Positions 7,336-16,341 of a stretch of DNA of 64,000 bases are shown one piece after another. The stretch spans positions 124,001-188,000 of the forward strand of contig JAWLAG010000002.1 of NCBI GenBank assembly GCA_041395505.1. Reading direction: 5' to 3'. The position numbers and the translations under genes are program-made. Under the pieces are notes generated by a model that had not been told where the DNA came from, ran no database searches, and worked only from the letters and a program-made list of their open reading frames with translations. Position 1 is the first letter of the stretch. The number at the start of each line of letters is the position of its first letter. The stretch comes from Steroidobacteraceae bacterium (GTDB lineage Bacteria > Pseudomonadota > Gammaproteobacteria > Steroidobacterales > Steroidobacteraceae).

Positions 7336-9672
7336 ATGAAGCGAATTCATGCAGGCGCACTCGTGGCGACGGCAGTCTGGCTGGCTGGCGCATTCGCACC
7401 GGCTCTGGCCCAGGGCCAGAGCGGCCAGCTGGAGGAAATTGTCGTCACGGCGCAAAAGCGCGCCGAATCCGCGCAGGATGTGCCGATTTCCATCGTCGCT
7501 GTGACCGGCGATGAGCTGGCTCGTACCGGCCAGACCGACTTCCTCAGCATTGCCTCGCGCACGCCAACTCTGCAGTACAGCCAGGCGGGCGGCGAGAGCC
7601 AGATCTACATCCGCGGCATTGGCAGCAACCTGCTGGCGGTCGGCGCCGACCCGAGCGTAGCCATCCACCTCGATGGTGTTTACCTGGGTAGGCCCAACAT
7701 GGGTCTCAACCAGTTCCTCGATGTCGATCGCGTCGAGGTGCTACGCGGACCACAGGGAACACTCTATGGACGCAACGCGACCGGCGGCTCCATCAACATC
7801 ATCTCCAAGCAACCGACCGACGAGTTCGAAGGCTATGTCGGCGTCGGAACCGGCAGTTTCAGCCGCGTCGAACTGAAAGCCGCCGCCGGAGGACCGATTT
7901 CGGACCAGTGGGGATTCCGGTTGGCGGGGCGCTTCGTCAAGGACGACGGCTATGTCGATGACCTCGATCCGGCCGGCACCAACAAGCTCGACGACCAGGA
8001 CCTGAAAGCCGTGCGCGGCATCCTGCGTTTTCGCCCAAGCGAAGCCTTCACCGGAACGCTTGCCTACGACTACAGCAAGTTCAGCAACGGCAACACCGCC
8101 GTACGTCCGAACGACAGCACCGGCACCGGCCAGGTCTTTGGCGCCGTGCCGACCAGTTCGATTCTGCAGGAACGCAATGACTTCAACACCTTCATGGACT
8201 GGAAAACCGGCGGACCGACCCTCACCCTCAACTGGAATCTTGCCAATGGCGTTGAACTCACCTCCATCAGTGCCTACAAGACGTTCAAGATGGATTTCTT
8301 CTTCAACACCGATGGCACGGAACTCAATGTGACGCGCACCAGCGAAATCTTCGACACCACGCAGTTCTCGCAGGAATTGCGCCTGGCGTCTACCGCAGAC
8401 TCTCGCCTGCAGTGGATCGGTGGCGCCTACTATTTCGACGAGAGCAAGGACGGTGCGCTCGGCCTGGTGCGTGAACTCGGTGTGCCGTCGTTGCGAAGCT
8501 TCAACATCTTCGCCACCAATGACACCAAGGCCTGGGCCGTATTCGGCGAGCTCTATTACAACCTGACCGACCGACTCAAACTCACCGCCGGACTGCGCTA
8601 CAGCGACGAGAAGAAGGACGACTACAACGAACTCAATTTCGTGCTCGCGAACGCCGCCAATCCGGCGAGCGAAGTGCTGCTCGGCCTTTACGGCAATATC
8701 GACTATGCAGCCTGCGGCGCGCTCTGCCCTTTTCAGACGCGCACCGACAGCAAGAAATGGAGCGACACGACACCGAAGCTCGGCATCGACTACAAGCTGA
8801 ATGACGACGTGCTGCTGTACGCCTCGTACACCGAAGGCTTCAAGTCGGGCGGCTACAACGACTACCAGCCGACCAATCCGGTCTACGATCCCGAGACCAT
8901 CAAGAGCTTTGAGATCGGCGCGAAAACCGACTGGATGGATGGGCGGTTGCGCCTGAATGCTGCGGCATTCTGGTATGACTACAACGATCTGCAAGTGACG
9001 ACGTTCTTTCAGAGCCTGACGCTGGTGAGCAACGCCGCGACCGCCAAGGTCAAGGGCATCGACCTCGAACTGCTGGCACGACCCAACGATGCCTTCGACG
9101 TCGGGGTCAATCTTTCTTTCCTCGATGCAACCTATGACAAGTTCGACGTGCCCTATGGCGTGTGCTCGCAATACGTTTTGGACAACTTCACCGACCCCGG
9201 CTGTGCGGACGTACCGACTGTCCGGCCCGTCGGCTCGCCCCGGGTCGTAGACGCGAGCGGCAACAATCTCAATAATGCGCCGGAGTTCAAGGGCAATCTG
9301 TTCGCGCAGTACCGCGTTCCGCTCGGCAGCGGCAGCCTGACACTGTTCGGCCAGCTCAGCCACACAGACGACATCTACTTCAACGCCGCCAACGAGGATG
9401 TCGCCAAGCAGTCGGCCATCACACTGCTCGATGCGAGCCTCAGCTGGCGCAACGCCGATGAATCGCTCGAAGTGTCGCTCTACGGCAAGAACCTCTCCGA
9501 CGAAGAGTATTTCCACAATATCGTGCAATTCACTTCATCGTCGCTGCCGCCCCCTGGCGTCGCCGTGCCGGGCCAGGGCACCGTCATCACCGACCCGTTC
9601 GCCATCGGGCATTCGCTCGGCTACCCGGCGCCGGGCCGCACCTGGGGGTTGTCGCTCAACTGGCGCTTCTGA
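7336..9672 (+). CDS. TonB-dependent outer-membrane receptor
   Basis: A 778-residue receptor. The ATG at 7336 follows AAAGGGGA and opens a signal peptide (residues 1 to about 25, ending PALA). The mature N-terminus carries the TonB-box-like EEIVVTAQKR, then a plug domain (about 45-170, including QIYIRGIGS, GVYLGRP and VEVLRGPQGTLYGRNATGG) and a 22-strand barrel ending in the terminal phenylalanine expected for outer-membrane insertion. It imports a scarce or bulky substrate using proton motive force through TonB-ExbBD. It resembles the receptors abundant in sphingomonads and Steroidobacter-like bacteria. The next genes (cupin, MFS) follow closely on the same strand, so substrate catabolism rather than iron uptake is a reasonable guess. 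Confidence 0.96.
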   Translation: MKRIHAGALVATAVWLAGAFAPALAQGQSGQLEEIVVTAQKRAESAQDVPISIVAVTGDELARTGQTDFLSIASRTPTLQYSQAGGESQIYIRGIGSNLLAVGADPSVAIHLDGVYLGRPNMGLNQFLDVDRVEVLRGPQGTLYGRNATGGSINIISKQPTDEFEGYVGVGTGSFSRVELKAAAGGPISDQWGFRLAGRFVKDDGYVDDLDPAGTNKLDDQDLKAVRGILRFRPSEAFTGTLAYDYSKFSNGNTAVRPNDSTGTGQVFGAVPTSSILQERNDFNTFMDWKTGGPTLTLNWNLANGVELTSISAYKTFKMDFFFNTDGTELNVTRTSEIFDTTQFSQELRLASTADSRLQWIGGAYYFDESKDGALGLVRELGVPSLRSFNIFATNDTKAWAVFGELYYNLTDRLKLTAGLRYSDEKKDDYNELNFVLANAANPASEVLLGLYGNIDYAACGALCPFQTRTDSKKWSDTTPKLGIDYKLNDDVLLYASYTEGFKSGGYNDYQPTNPVYDPETIKSFEIGAKTDWMDGRLRLNAAAFWYDYNDLQVTTFFQSLTLVSNAATAKVKGIDLELLARPNDAFDVGVNLSFLDATYDKFDVPYGVCSQYVLDNFTDPGCADVPTVRPVGSPRVVDASGNNLNNAPEFKGNLFAQYRVPLGSGSLTLFGQLSHTDDIYFNAANEDVAKQSAITLLDASLSWRNADESLEVSLYGKNLSDEEYFHNIVQFTSSSLPPPGVAVPGQGTVITDPFAIGHSLGYPAPGRTWGLSLNWRF

Positions 9673-9674
9673 GG

Positions 9675-10517
9675 ATGGCACGCCCGCACATCTGCTTTGT
9701 GCAGGCGCAGATGATTCCCTGGTCGCGCGGCCTTTACGGGGCCGCGCGACCGGAGGTCGACTGCAAGACGCTGAGCCACGATGACAGCGACGGGAGCGCG
9801 ACCTGCATCCTGCGCTACCCGGCAGGCTGGTCACGCGAGCAGCCGGAGACGCTCGCAGCCCACGAGGAGTTCCTGGTCCTCGCGGGCAGCATCGACATCA
9901 ACGGCCAGCACTACCACCAGCACAGCTATGGCTTCCTGCCGGCTGGGTTCCGGCGCGAGCGCGCAGCGAGCCGGCACGGCTGCGTCCTGCTCAACATGTT
10001 CTATGGCGAACCGCGCGCGGCGTCGGCGGCACTCGCGATGGACGAGAAGCTGCTGGTGTCTTTCGTCGATCCGCTTACCATGGACTGGGACCCGGGCCTC
10101 GTCGATCCGCAGCTCGCCAAGGGCGTCGCGATCAAACCGCTGCGCACCGATCCGTATACCGGCGAAGTGTCCTTTCTCTATTGCTCGCCGCCGCACCGGG
10201 TACCACCCGGTATGTCGAAACCCCAGTGGACACACCCCATGGTCGAGGAGCTCTATACGCTCGAGGGCGACTATGTCTGGGGCGATCTCGGCCGCATGCG
10301 CCGCGGCGGCTACTGCTGGTGGCGCGAAAACGTCTACCACGGTCCGGCCGGCACCGACACAGGCTACAACCTGTTCGTGCGTACCGTCGGCGGGCCGCTC
10401 GTGAATCATTTCGCAACCGAAAAGAAACCCTTCACCTGGACACCGGCACATCGCCCGATTTTGCCGCCGGAGCTCGCCCCCTATGGGCAGGCCCTGCCCG
10501 ATTCACCCAACTACTGA
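9675..10517 (+). CDS. Cupin-like protein of unknown function
   Basis: A 280-residue protein starting 3 bp after the receptor stop, with GAGG just before the ATG. Two cupin-like halves are visible. The first has GQHYHQHSYGFLPAG (about 77-91) with closely spaced histidines. The second has THPMVEELYTLEGDYVWGDLGRM (about 185-207) and a WWRENVYHGPAGT segment. Paired cupin barrels often bind a metal and act as dioxygenases, isomerases or sugar or acid binders. There is no signal peptide, so it is probably cytoplasmic. Placement between a TonB receptor and an MFS permease suggests action on the imported compound. I cannot name the reaction. Confidence 0.75.
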   Translation: MARPHICFVQAQMIPWSRGLYGAARPEVDCKTLSHDDSDGSATCILRYPAGWSREQPETLAAHEEFLVLAGSIDINGQHYHQHSYGFLPAGFRRERAASRHGCVLLNMFYGEPRAASAALAMDEKLLVSFVDPLTMDWDPGLVDPQLAKGVAIKPLRTDPYTGEVSFLYCSPPHRVPPGMSKPQWTHPMVEELYTLEGDYVWGDLGRMRRGGYCWWRENVYHGPAGTDTGYNLFVRTVGGPLVNHFATEKKPFTWTPAHRPILPPELAPYGQALPDSPNY

Positions 10518-10532
10518 ACTCGACGCGCTGTG

Positions 10533-11855
10533 ATGAACACAGGCGCAAAACCGCAGTGGCCGCCAGGCCGGCAGGCCTGGTACGCGACATCCGTCTTGAT
10601 GATCGCCTATTTGTTCAACTACGTGGACCGGCAGATTCTGTCCATGCTGGTCAAGCCGATCAAGGCAGACCTTGCGCTGAGTGACACGCAGGTGAGTCTG
10701 CTGCATGGCATGGCATTCGCGATTTGCTATACGGTGCTCGGCGTCTGGCCGGTAGGACGCTGGGCCGACACGGGCAATCGCCGCAATGTCATTGCCGGGG
10801 GCGTGTTTCTCTGGAGTCTCATGACCACATTGTGCGGCAGGGCCTCGACATATGGCGGTTTGTTCTTGGCGCGCATCGGCGTCGGCATCGGCGAGTCGGC
10901 GCTGACGCCGTCAGCCTATTCGATGCTGGCGGATTATTTCCCGCCGGAGAAGCGCGGTCGCGCGCTCGGGCTGTTCGCCATGGGCGTGTATTTCGGTATT
11001 GGTCTGTCAATCACGATTGCCGGCCTCGTGATTGGCTTGATTGCCGCGCAACCGACAATCACGCTGCCGCTGCTCGGCGACGTAGGCTCCTGGCAGGTTG
11101 CTTTCCTGGTTGTCGGACCACCGGGCCTGCTGGTGGCGCTGTGGGTATTGTCGCTGAAAGAGCCGGCGCGAATCGGCGCCGGCGCGCAACCGGGCCTGCG
11201 ATTTGGCGACGCATTGGCCTATATGCTTCGGCACTGGCGCTTTTATGCCGCCATCACCGTTGGTGTCGCGCTGCTTACCCTGTTGTTCAATGCCGCGGCA
11301 TTCTGGCTCCCGGAATTTCTTCGCCGTCGACACGGATTCGACGCCTTGCAGATCGCCTGGACCTACGGGCCGACGATGTTCGTATTCGGGGCCCTTGGCA
11401 TCGTGAGCGGCGGCTCGGCCGCGGACAGCCTTCGCAAGCGTGGCCGCAGGGACGCTGAATTGCTTACCGGCATGGGCAGTGCCCTTGGCCTGATTCCCTG
11501 CACCTGGTTGGTGTTTCAGTCGGGCAGCACGGGCACCGTGCTCGCCGCGATGGCGGCGATGTTGTTCCTCTCGAGCTTTCCCTTCGGCGCCTGTTCTGCC
11601 GCTGTGCAACTGGTTACGCCGAACCAGTTTCGCGCGCGTCTGTCAGCGATCTATCTGCTGGTACTCAATATCACCGGAATCGGACTGGGCAGCACCGCCG
11701 CGGCCGTACTAACGGACTATCTGTTCGTCGACGAGACCCGCGTGGGTGATTCTGTGACGCTCATCGCCTGTTGTGCAGCGCCGCTCGCGGCGCTCGCATT
11801 CGCGGGTGGCCGCCGTGAATATCGACGCATGCAGCTGGGCGGCGCCACCGGCTGA
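10533..11855 (+). CDS. MFS transporter, Spinster-like
   Basis: A 440-residue inner-membrane permease with about 12 hydrophobic segments. The motif-A region between helices 2 and 3 reads GRWADTGNRRNVI. The N-terminal YLFNYVDRQILSMLVKPIKADL and GESALTPSAYSMLADYFP segments are typical of the Spinster-like MFS group widespread in bacteria with many TonB receptors. An in-frame GTG at 10530 could also serve as start; I use the ATG at 10533. It probably moves the substrate imported by the neighbouring receptor across the inner membrane. A terminator-like hairpin follows at once. Confidence 0.92.
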   Translation: MNTGAKPQWPPGRQAWYATSVLMIAYLFNYVDRQILSMLVKPIKADLALSDTQVSLLHGMAFAICYTVLGVWPVGRWADTGNRRNVIAGGVFLWSLMTTLCGRASTYGGLFLARIGVGIGESALTPSAYSMLADYFPPEKRGRALGLFAMGVYFGIGLSITIAGLVIGLIAAQPTITLPLLGDVGSWQVAFLVVGPPGLLVALWVLSLKEPARIGAGAQPGLRFGDALAYMLRHWRFYAAITVGVALLTLLFNAAAFWLPEFLRRRHGFDALQIAWTYGPTMFVFGALGIVSGGSAADSLRKRGRRDAELLTGMGSALGLIPCTWLVFQSGSTGTVLAAMAAMLFLSSFPFGACSAAVQLVTPNQFRARLSAIYLLVLNITGIGLGSTAAAVLTDYLFVDETRVGDSVTLIACCAAPLAALAFAGGRREYRRMQLGGATG

Positions 11856-11878
11856 CGGCGGCCCGCATGAGGCCGCCG
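11856..11878. terminator. Hairpin after the MFS gene
   Basis: A perfect 8-bp GC stem (CGGCGGCC at 11856-11863, GGCCGCCG at 11871-11878) with a 7-base loop starts directly after the MFS stop codon. Only a few T residues follow, so Rho-independent termination is plausible but not certain. Confidence 0.5.
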
Positions 11879-11895
11879 CGCCGGTTTCTCCATCG

Positions 11896-11932
11896 CCCAC
11901 TCACAGAGGCCCACTCACAGAGGCCCACTCAC
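11896..11932. repeat. 14-bp tandem repeat, 2.6 copies
   Basis: The unit CCCACTCACAGAGG occurs at 11896-11909 and 11910-11923, and its first nine bases recur at 11924-11932. It lies between the convergent MFS and degP-like genes, outside coding sequence. It is likely a slippage-generated microsatellite-type repeat. Confidence 0.85.
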
Positions 11933-11947
11933 GAACTTCGGCGCCTG

Positions 11948-13423
11948 CTACTCGACCCGCACCGGCACGAACAACTGCGACTTGTCGCGCTGAATGAGCA
12001 GTGCAACGGTCTTGCCCGACTTGTCGATCGCGGTCTTCAATTCCGCAACGGACTTGACCGGACGGCTGTTGACCGCCAGCACGACATCGCCTTCGCGAAT
12101 GCCGGCCCGCAAGGCAGCGCCCGAAACATCCGTAACCACCACGGAGCCGTCCGTCTCGATCTGTCCCTGCTCCTGGGAGTCGAGTTCGCGCACGGCAATG
12201 CCGATGCGCGTCTCGCCAGCCGCCGGACCCTCGGCACGTGTCAGCACCGCAGCGCTCTCCTTGCTCTCACCGATCCTGATCTTGATCTCGCGCTCCTTGC
12301 GATCGCGCCAGACCCCGAAGGTCGCGTTCTCACCCGGCGCGAGTCTCGCGACCATGACCGGGACCGAGGCCGAGTCTTCAACCGGCTGGCCAGCCACGCC
12401 GACGATCACGTCGCCCGCCTTGACGCCCGCCTTGTCGGCAGGACCGTCCTCTTCGACCTGTGTGACCAGTGCGCCGCGCGGCCGGTCGAGCCCGAACGAC
12501 TCGGCAAGCTGCGCATCGATACCCTGGATGTAGACGCCGATCCGGCCACGACGTACATGCCCGGTCGCCACCAATTGCTTGCGCACGTCATTGGCGATGT
12601 CGATGGGGATCGCGAATGAAACACCCATGTAGCCGCCGCTGCGGCTGTAGATCTGGGAATTGATTCCGACGACTTCGCCGCGCAGGTTGAACAACGGTCC
12701 GCCCGAGTTGCCTGGATTGACGGCAACGTCGGTCTGGATGAATGGTGTGTAGTTGCTGTCGTTGCCAGGTACCGAGCGGGACAGGCCGCTCACCACACCG
12801 GCAGTGACACTGTTCTCAAAGCCGAAAGGCGAACCGATCGCCACCACCCACTCGCCGGGCTTCAGCTTCGTGGCATCGCCGAGGCGCACAACCGGAAGAC
12901 CCTTGGCTTCGATCTTCACGACGGCGACGTCGGTTTGTTTGTCGACGCCCACCAGCTTGGCCGTGAACTCGCGCCGGTCGGTCAGTTTGACCGTGACTTC
13001 ATCGGCGTCGTCGACCACGTGGGCGTTGGTGAGGATGTAACCGTCTGAGCTGATGATGAATCCCGAACCCATGCCGCGCATCGGCGGCGCGTCACTGCGC
13101 GGTCCCTGGCGCGGCACGCCGAAGCGGCGGAAGAATTCGTAGAACGGATCGTCGGGCGACATCCCGGGCATCTGCACCTGTTGCTGCTTCTGCTCCACCT
13201 GGATATTGACGACGGCTGGGCCGACCGCTTCGACCAGTGCGGAGAAGTCCGGCAGACCACTGACCAATGGTGCCGCGCTGGCGGACTGCGCCGCGGCGAC
13301 TGCGGGCGCCGCTGCGCCACTCTGGCGATCGGCCGTCGAGGCACTTGGTGAGCAACCGGCAAGCAGGCCGGTCAGGGACAATAAGGTCAGGACGCGCCGG
13401 GGCGCGGATTGGCAATTGAACAT
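11948..13423 (-). CDS. DegP/HtrA-family serine protease
   Basis: A 491-residue Do-family periplasmic protease that degrades misfolded envelope proteins. The start at 13423 (MFNCQSAPRR) gives a signal peptide ending LTGLLAGC, a lipobox with cysteine 24, unlike the soluble DegP of E. coli. The trypsin-like domain carries His135 (ILTNAHVVDD), Asp165 (KQTDVAVV) and Ser240 (NPGNSGGPL). A Q/M-rich loop near 79-90 precedes the domain, as in DegP. Two PDZ domains follow (about 285-375 and 395-485). It lies 63 bp downstream of lnt, the enzyme that finishes lipoproteins. It could be named degP or mucD; the exact paralogue is not resolved. Confidence 0.93.
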   Translation of the reverse strand: MFNCQSAPRRVLTLLSLTGLLAGCSPSASTADRQSGAAAPAVAAAQSASAAPLVSGLPDFSALVEAVGPAVVNIQVEQKQQQVQMPGMSPDDPFYEFFRRFGVPRQGPRSDAPPMRGMGSGFIISSDGYILTNAHVVDDADEVTVKLTDRREFTAKLVGVDKQTDVAVVKIEAKGLPVVRLGDATKLKPGEWVVAIGSPFGFENSVTAGVVSGLSRSVPGNDSNYTPFIQTDVAVNPGNSGGPLFNLRGEVVGINSQIYSRSGGYMGVSFAIPIDIANDVRKQLVATGHVRRGRIGVYIQGIDAQLAESFGLDRPRGALVTQVEEDGPADKAGVKAGDVIVGVAGQPVEDSASVPVMVARLAPGENATFGVWRDRKEREIKIRIGESKESAAVLTRAEGPAAGETRIGIAVRELDSQEQGQIETDGSVVVTDVSGAALRAGIREGDVVLAVNSRPVKSVAELKTAIDKSGKTVALLIQRDKSQLFVPVRVE

Positions 13424-13486
13424 GTGACTCCTGTAATGCAGAAGCGCTGATTGACAAGCCATAGGACCACCTCGACGTTGCAAAGT

Positions 13487-14998
13487 TCAGACAAGACGGC
13501 GCGCGGCGACGACCATGGCCGCTGCCAGCAGCACAACCAGCCAGTTGCCGACCCGGCCGTAGGGCGGCAGCCCCGAGCGCGGCTCTATGTGGCCGCGCAG
13601 CACCGTTGGCTGATATTCGGCTGCCTGTGTGCGCACCTTGCCATCGGGGCCGATGATCGCCGATACACCGTCATTTGCGGCGCGTATGAGGTAGCGGCCC
13701 GATTCCAGCGCCCGCATGCGGGCGATTTGAAAGTGCTGATAGCGCGCGCTCGAATGCGCGAACCAGGCATCGTTGGTGACGTTCACGAGCGCCGTCACGT
13801 CAGCGAACCAGCGCGCCTGGCTGCTGCCGTAGGCGTCTTCGTAACAGATGCTGGCGCCCAGCTTGAGGCCCGCCGCCTGCAACGGCGGCTGGCGCGCGCC
13901 CCCGCGAGTGAAATCGGCATAGGGCAGACTCATCAGTCGCAACCAGTTGCGGATGAAACCAGGGACCGGGAAGAACTCCGCAAACGGCACGAGATGGTCC
14001 TTGTCGTACCACATCAGCTCTTCATCCATGGCGAGCACGCTGTTGTAATAGTTCTCGAGGCGATCATCGGCACGCACCAGCCCCATCACGATCGAAGAGC
14101 CGCTGGCACGCGCCTCGCGGTAGACCGAGCCGAGCCATGGCGCGATATGGTTCGCCAGATCCGGTGCGGCTGATTCGGGCCAGACGATCAAGGGTGTCCC
14201 GAGCACCTGTGCGTTCAGCTCTCGATAGCGTTTGAGTGAGGCATCGAGGTTGCTGTCGAGCCACTTCTGGTCCTGTGGTATGGCGCCTTGCACGATGGCG
14301 ACCTCGATCGCAGGTCCTGCGGCGCGGGTCCACGGCCGGCCATGCAATGCGAACGCAGCGCCGATGAGCAACAGGATCACCAGCGTTGCGCTTTGCCGTT
14401 CGTGGCCACGACCGAGCACGAGGGTTGCGAGCGCACCCGCGATGACCAGTATGGCGAGCGAAACCAGATAGACACCACCGACGGGCGCCAGCGCCGCAAG
14501 CACGGTATCGATCTGCGAATATCCAAGCGACAGCCAGGCGAAGCCGCTCAGGAACCAGCCACGCCACCATTCGATGAGGAGCCACAGCGCGGGAATGCCG
14601 AGCATCCAGCGCGCCCAGCCGCGCGCTGGCAACCAGCGCGCGACTGCGAAGCCGAGCGCCGCATGATAAAGCCCCATGATTCCGACCAAACCTGCCATGA
14701 GCACGATCGCGAGCCAGATCGGCGCCTGGCCGAAGCCGTGGATGCTGATGTAGAGCCAGTAGGTCCCGATCCCGAAGGTCGCTGCATTGAACAGGAACCC
14801 GAGCAAGGCGGCGCGGCGCGGCGATGCGTCCTGCCACAGTAAGATCAGTAGTGCCGGCGTGAGCGGCGCGAGCCACCACCAGGCAAGGGGCGCGAACGCG
14901 GCCGAGGTCAGCGCCCCTGCAAACATGGCCAGGGCAAATGCCCACCGGCCTTGCAGGCAGCCGCGCAGCATCGCCTGAAATTGCAGCCGCAGCGTCAC
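13487..14998 (-). CDS. lnt: Apolipoprotein N-acyltransferase
   Basis: A 503-residue inner-membrane enzyme that adds the third acyl chain to lipoproteins. About six N-terminal membrane segments (residues 15-220) precede a nitrilase-type periplasmic domain with the triad Glu275 (IVWPESAAPD), Lys333 (WYDKDHLVPF) and Cys385 (GASICYEDAYG). The start is a GTG that overlaps the corC stop (GTGA); an ATG nine codons in is an alternative. The corC-lnt order is the standard one in gammaproteobacteria. Confidence 0.96.
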   Translation of the reverse strand: MTLRLQFQAMLRGCLQGRWAFALAMFAGALTSAAFAPLAWWWLAPLTPALLILLWQDASPRRAALLGFLFNAATFGIGTYWLYISIHGFGQAPIWLAIVLMAGLVGIMGLYHAALGFAVARWLPARGWARWMLGIPALWLLIEWWRGWFLSGFAWLSLGYSQIDTVLAALAPVGGVYLVSLAILVIAGALATLVLGRGHERQSATLVILLLIGAAFALHGRPWTRAAGPAIEVAIVQGAIPQDQKWLDSNLDASLKRYRELNAQVLGTPLIVWPESAAPDLANHIAPWLGSVYREARASGSSIVMGLVRADDRLENYYNSVLAMDEELMWYDKDHLVPFAEFFPVPGFIRNWLRLMSLPYADFTRGGARQPPLQAAGLKLGASICYEDAYGSSQARWFADVTALVNVTNDAWFAHSSARYQHFQIARMRALESGRYLIRAANDGVSAIIGPDGKVRTQAAEYQPTVLRGHIEPRSGLPPYGRVGNWLVVLLAAAMVVAARRLV

Positions 14999-15849
14999 TC
15001 GCTCTTTGGTTGCACGTCGCCGGGACTGACGACCCGAAGGCTCTGCACCCGGCGACGATCGGCACGGATGACGCGAAATTCGAATCCATCGAGCGAGATG
15101 CTCTCGCCGCGTCGCGGCATGCGCCCGAGATGATGCAGAAGCAGGCCCGCCACGGTATCGAATTGCTCGTCGGGAAAGCGGCTGCCGAAATGTTCGTTGA
15201 ATGTCTCGATGAGGGTCGTGCCGCCCACGATGAACTGGCGCGCGTCCTCCCGCCGAATGTCGCTTTCCTCCTCGACGTCATACTCGTCGTCGATTTCGCC
15301 GACGATCTGCTCGAGCGCATCTTCGATCGTGACGAGTCCCGCGACGCCACCATATTCATCGACGACTATCGCCATGTGATTGCGGTTGCGGCGGAATTCC
15401 TTCAGCAGCACGTTGACGCGCTTCGATTCGGGCACGAATACTGCCGGGCGCAGGTACTCGCGGATATCGAAACGCGGGGCGCCGCCCTGCCCTGTAAACG
15501 CCTGCAGCACGTCCTTGGCGAGCAGTATGCCTGCGATATCGTCCTTGTCATCGTCCGTAACGGGATAGCGCGAATGGCCATGCTCGAGTATGCAGGCGAC
15601 GATTTCGCCGACCGCTGCGTCGCGCGCGAGACTCACCATCTGCGAGCGCGGCACCATGATGTCGCGCACCTGCAGATCGGCGACACTCAGCACGGCCTCG
15701 ATCATCTCGAGCGCATCCGCGTCGATGACACCATTGCGCGCAGCCGTCTGCAGATGCTCGAGCAGCGCCTCGCGATCCGGCGTGTCGCCGCGCATGCGCA
15801 CCGCGAGTCGCCGGAACCATCCCGTGGTGCTTGTCTTGTCGTCGCTCAT
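14995..15849 (-). CDS. corC: CorC/HlyC family transporter-associated protein
   Basis: A 284-residue cytoplasmic protein with two CBS domains (about 62-190; 'VRDIMVPRSQMVSL' and 'HSRYPVTDDDKDDIAGILLAKD') and a C-terminal CorC_HlyC domain (about 200-278). It lacks the membrane CNNM domain, as in E. coli CorC (YbeX). Proteins of this type have been linked to magnesium/cobalt efflux and to ribosome maturation. The start ATG abuts the ybeY stop codon and the end overlaps lnt by 4 bp. Confidence 0.95.
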   Translation of the reverse strand: MSDDKTSTTGWFRRLAVRMRGDTPDREALLEHLQTAARNGVIDADALEMIEAVLSVADLQVRDIMVPRSQMVSLARDAAVGEIVACILEHGHSRYPVTDDDKDDIAGILLAKDVLQAFTGQGGAPRFDIREYLRPAVFVPESKRVNVLLKEFRRNRNHMAIVVDEYGGVAGLVTIEDALEQIVGEIDDEYDVEEESDIRREDARQFIVGGTTLIETFNEHFGSRFPDEQFDTVAGLLLHHLGRMPRRGESISLDGFEFRVIRADRRRVQSLRVVSPGDVQPKSE

Positions 15850-16341
15850 CTACGGGAACCCAGCACCGGTGGCACGAAGCTCGTTGCGGTACGGGTCGGC
15901 GAAACCGAGCCCGCGCAGGATGCGCCGCTCCTGCCGCTCCATGCGCCGCGCTTCGCGTTCGTGACGATGATCAAGGCCGAGCAGGTGCAGGCAACCATGC
16001 ACGATCAGGTGCGCGAAATGCGCGCGGACGGCCTTTGCCTGCTCGGCCGCCTCCCGCCTGACCAGCACCGTGCATACGGCGAGATCGCCGAGTTGGCCGA
16101 GATCCGGGGCCGCGACGGGAAACGCGAGCACATTGGTCGCGCGATCGCGGCCGCGATAACGGCGATTGAGGTCGCGGCTGCTGCGCAGGCTCACGTAACG
16201 TACGGCGAGCACCTGGCCGCGGCCACGCGCGCCGAGCGCCGCGCGGGCCCACTTGCAGACACTGGTCGCAGCTGGTTCGTCCGGCGCGCGGCGGCCGCTC
16301 ACTTCGACGCGCAAGTCACTGGAGGTGCTACTGTTCAGCAT
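15850..16341 (-). CDS. ybeY: Endoribonuclease YbeY
   Basis: A 163-residue metal-dependent RNase used in 16S rRNA 3'-end maturation and ribosome quality control. The signature H-G-x-L-H-L-x-G-x-D-H is present, giving zinc ligands His115, His119 and His125 (VHGCLHLLGLDH). The start at 16341 (MLNSSTSSDL) overlaps the end of phoH by 14 bp and gives the normal family length; a longer in-frame version adds 15 residues without similarity to the family. Confidence 0.95.
   Translation of the reverse strand: MLNSSTSSDLRVEVSGRRAPDEPAATSVCKWARAALGARGRGQVLAVRYVSLRSSRDLNRRYRGRDRATNVLAFPVAAPDLGQLGDLAVCTVLVRREAAEQAKAVRAHFAHLIVHGCLHLLGLDHRHEREARRMERQERRILRGLGFADPYRNELRATGAGFP

Noticed and set aside
7741..9528. 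595-codon minus-strand frame opposite the TonB receptor
   Set aside because: Antisense to a receptor with a full set of family motifs; the frame shows no coherent domain.
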